DNA of 6,111 bases from CAYLNK01 sp964384675 (GTDB lineage Bacteria > Acidobacteriota > Thermoanaerobaculia > UBA5066): assembly GCA_964384675.1 (NCBI GenBank), contig CAYLNK010000366.1:1-6111 (forward strand). The letters run 5' to 3'. Both the position numbers and the translations under genes were made by a program. The notes below the pieces were generated by a model. That model saw nothing but the letters and a program-made list of their open reading frames with translations. It had not been told where the DNA came from and searched no databases. Below, in pieces: positions 5,018 through 6,111 of the stretch; position 1 is the first letter of the stretch, and the number at the start of each line of letters is the position of its first letter.

Positions 5018-6111
5018 TCACCACACGCCCCAGAGCCGCACCTGGGTCGGCGCAACGGCGGCCACGGTCCGGCCGTCGCCCGCGAACGACACCGCCTCGA
5101 AGCTCTGGCGCCCGCGGAACCGAGCCCGGCTGGCGACCTGGCCGGTGGCGAGGTCCCAGAGGACGACGTCGTTCAGGGCCGTCGACGCGAGCATCAGGCC
5201 GTCCGGGCTGAGCGCGGCCGCCCCGGGCGGTGAGGTGTGCCCGCGAAGGCGTCGGACCCGCGACAACGGGTTGATCCGGAAGAGGACCACGTCGTCGCCC
5301 TCGGCGGCCGCCACGTACGCGCCGTCGCCTCGGAGCGCGAGGAGCCGCGTCCCGTCCGAGAGGGCGACGCGGGCGGTCCGAACCCGCCGCTCGAGGTCCC
5401 ACACCTCCACGAGCGGCCCGTCCTGACGGGCGAGGAACCGCCCATCCGGCGTGGTGACCGAGCGCGCCCGGGTCCCCTCCTCCCCGGCGATCGGGAAGCG
5501 CCCGACGAGGCGTCCGGCCGACACGTCCCACTGGTAGACGAAGGCTCCGGAGACGACCTGGAGGAGCCCGTCGCCTCGGAAGCGCACCGCCTCCACCGGT
5601 CGGGGGAACACCTCGCGTCCGAGGAGGCGCCCCGTCGCCACGTCCCAAGCCGCCACGAGGGCCTGTCGTCCACCGAAGGCCGCCGCCACGACCACCCCGT
5701 CCTGACGGAACGCGATCTCCGTCACGGCGAGCGATCCGAGGACGCCCCCCCACAAGGGAGGACGGCTGGCGGCCAGCGAGGGGAGGTCCCGGAGCTCGAG
5801 GCCGCGGGCGTGCCCGGAGACGGCGAGGCGCTCGCCCGGGGCCGCCACGTCGACCGCGCAGAGCGCACCCTCGACGGACGAGCCGGCCGGGAGCGCGATG
5901 GCGTGGGTCGTCCGGAACGACCGGAGCGGTGGACGCGGCGGCGGCTCGGCCGCGGCCGAGCGACGGGTGAGGGCGTCGCGCCTGGCGGCCTCCCGCTCGA
6001 GCGGGGCCACGATCCACGCGACGCAGGCGTAGAGCCCCAGCGCGAACGCCACGACCACCAGGAGCGACACCCCGACGGCGAGCCTCAGGCCCGCTCCGCT
6101 CCCGGCCCGCG
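5018..6111 (-). CDS. membrane-anchored WD40-like seven-bladed beta-propeller protein, 5' end outside window
   Basis: The frame is open to the right edge (364 codons), stop TGA at 5018. The first possible start is a GTG at 6070 (350 residues), but it lacks a well-spaced ribosome binding site, and the hydrophobic segment already begins before it (GLRLAVG at 6091-6071), so the true start is probably beyond 6111. Counting from that GTG, a membrane helix (1-21) and a charged Arg/Pro-rich stretch (24-52) precede a propeller. Blade-ending strands are LELRDL 91-96, VAAWDV 139-144, VYQWDV 178-183, VEVWDL 221-226, VVLFRI 261-266, VVLWDL 302-307 and VRLWGV 344-349. That is seven, enough for a closed ring. 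Only one canonical GH dipeptide (277-278) remains, so the repeats are degenerate. WD40 propellers are protein-interaction platforms. In bacteria this membrane helix plus propeller order is common as the C-terminal half of Hanks kinases, so this may be part of a third kinase. It is upstream of the TPR/FGE-like gene. Confidence 0.87.
   Translation of the reverse strand, partial: RAGSGAGLRLAVGVSLLVVVAFALGLYACVAWIVAPLEREAARRDALTRRSAAAEPPPRPPLRSFRTTHAIALPAGSSVEGALCAVDVAAPGERLAVSGHARGLELRDLPSLAASRPPLWGGVLGSLAVTEIAFRQDGVVVAAAFGGRQALVAAWDVATGRLLGREVFPRPVEAVRFRGDGLLQVVSGAFVYQWDVSAGRLVGRFPIAGEEGTRARSVTTPDGRFLARQDGPLVEVWDLERRVRTARVALSDGTRLLALRGDGAYVAAAEGDDVVLFRINPLSRVRRLRGHTSPPGAAALSPDGLMLASTALNDVVLWDLATGQVASRARFRGRQSFEAVSFAGDGRTVAAVAPTQVRLWGVW

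Noticed and set aside
4986..6017. 343-codon minus-strand open frame in another frame of the propeller gene
   Set aside because: Extremely Arg/Gly/Pro-rich and overlaps the frame that carries the repeated WD-type strands.

Overview
The window is very GC-rich, with G or C at most third codon positions. It encodes Hanks-type (eukaryote-like) serine/threonine kinases together with signalling and scaffold proteins built from TPR, formylglycine-generating-enzyme-like (FGE/SUMF1) and WD40-like modules. This mix is typical of large-genome bacteria with expanded kinase repertoires, such as Acidobacteriota or Myxococcota, and less so Planctomycetota. I cannot choose between these phyla from sequence alone. 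There is no sign of phage, transposon, CRISPR array, tRNA or rRNA.

Layout, left to right. (1) Minus strand, 1-1002: the N-terminal 334 codons of a Ser/Thr kinase that runs off the left edge. (2) 1003-1184: a 182-bp divergent intergenic region with a perfect 17-bp tandem repeat, a -10-like hexamer and an 8-bp inverted repeat. (3) Plus strand, 1185-2783: a complete 532-residue transmembrane kinase with a cytoplasmic kinase domain, a Pro/Thr/Asp-rich linker, one membrane helix and a C-terminal Ig/PKD-like outer domain. (4) Minus strand, 2787-4964: an exported TPR protein of 725 residues with a C-terminal FGE-like domain that lacks the catalytic cysteine pair. Its stop codon is 3 bp from that of the plus-strand kinase, tail to tail. 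(5) Minus strand, 5018 to beyond 6111: a membrane-anchored WD40-like protein with seven recognisable blade motifs. Its start is probably outside the window.

The genes look like one envelope signalling neighbourhood. The two kinases are divergently transcribed from a shared control region. The WD40-like gene and the TPR/FGE-like gene lie in the same direction 53 bp apart and are probably co-transcribed. TPR, FGE-like and WD40 domains usually act as protein- or ligand-binding surfaces, so the latter two products could be scaffolds or sensors for the kinases, but no direct link is visible in the sequence. The points most worth a second look are the reciprocal catalytic-loop/P+1-loop substitution in the left kinase, the tandem operator-like repeat in front of the second kinase, and the likelihood that the right-edge propeller is the outer half of a third kinase.
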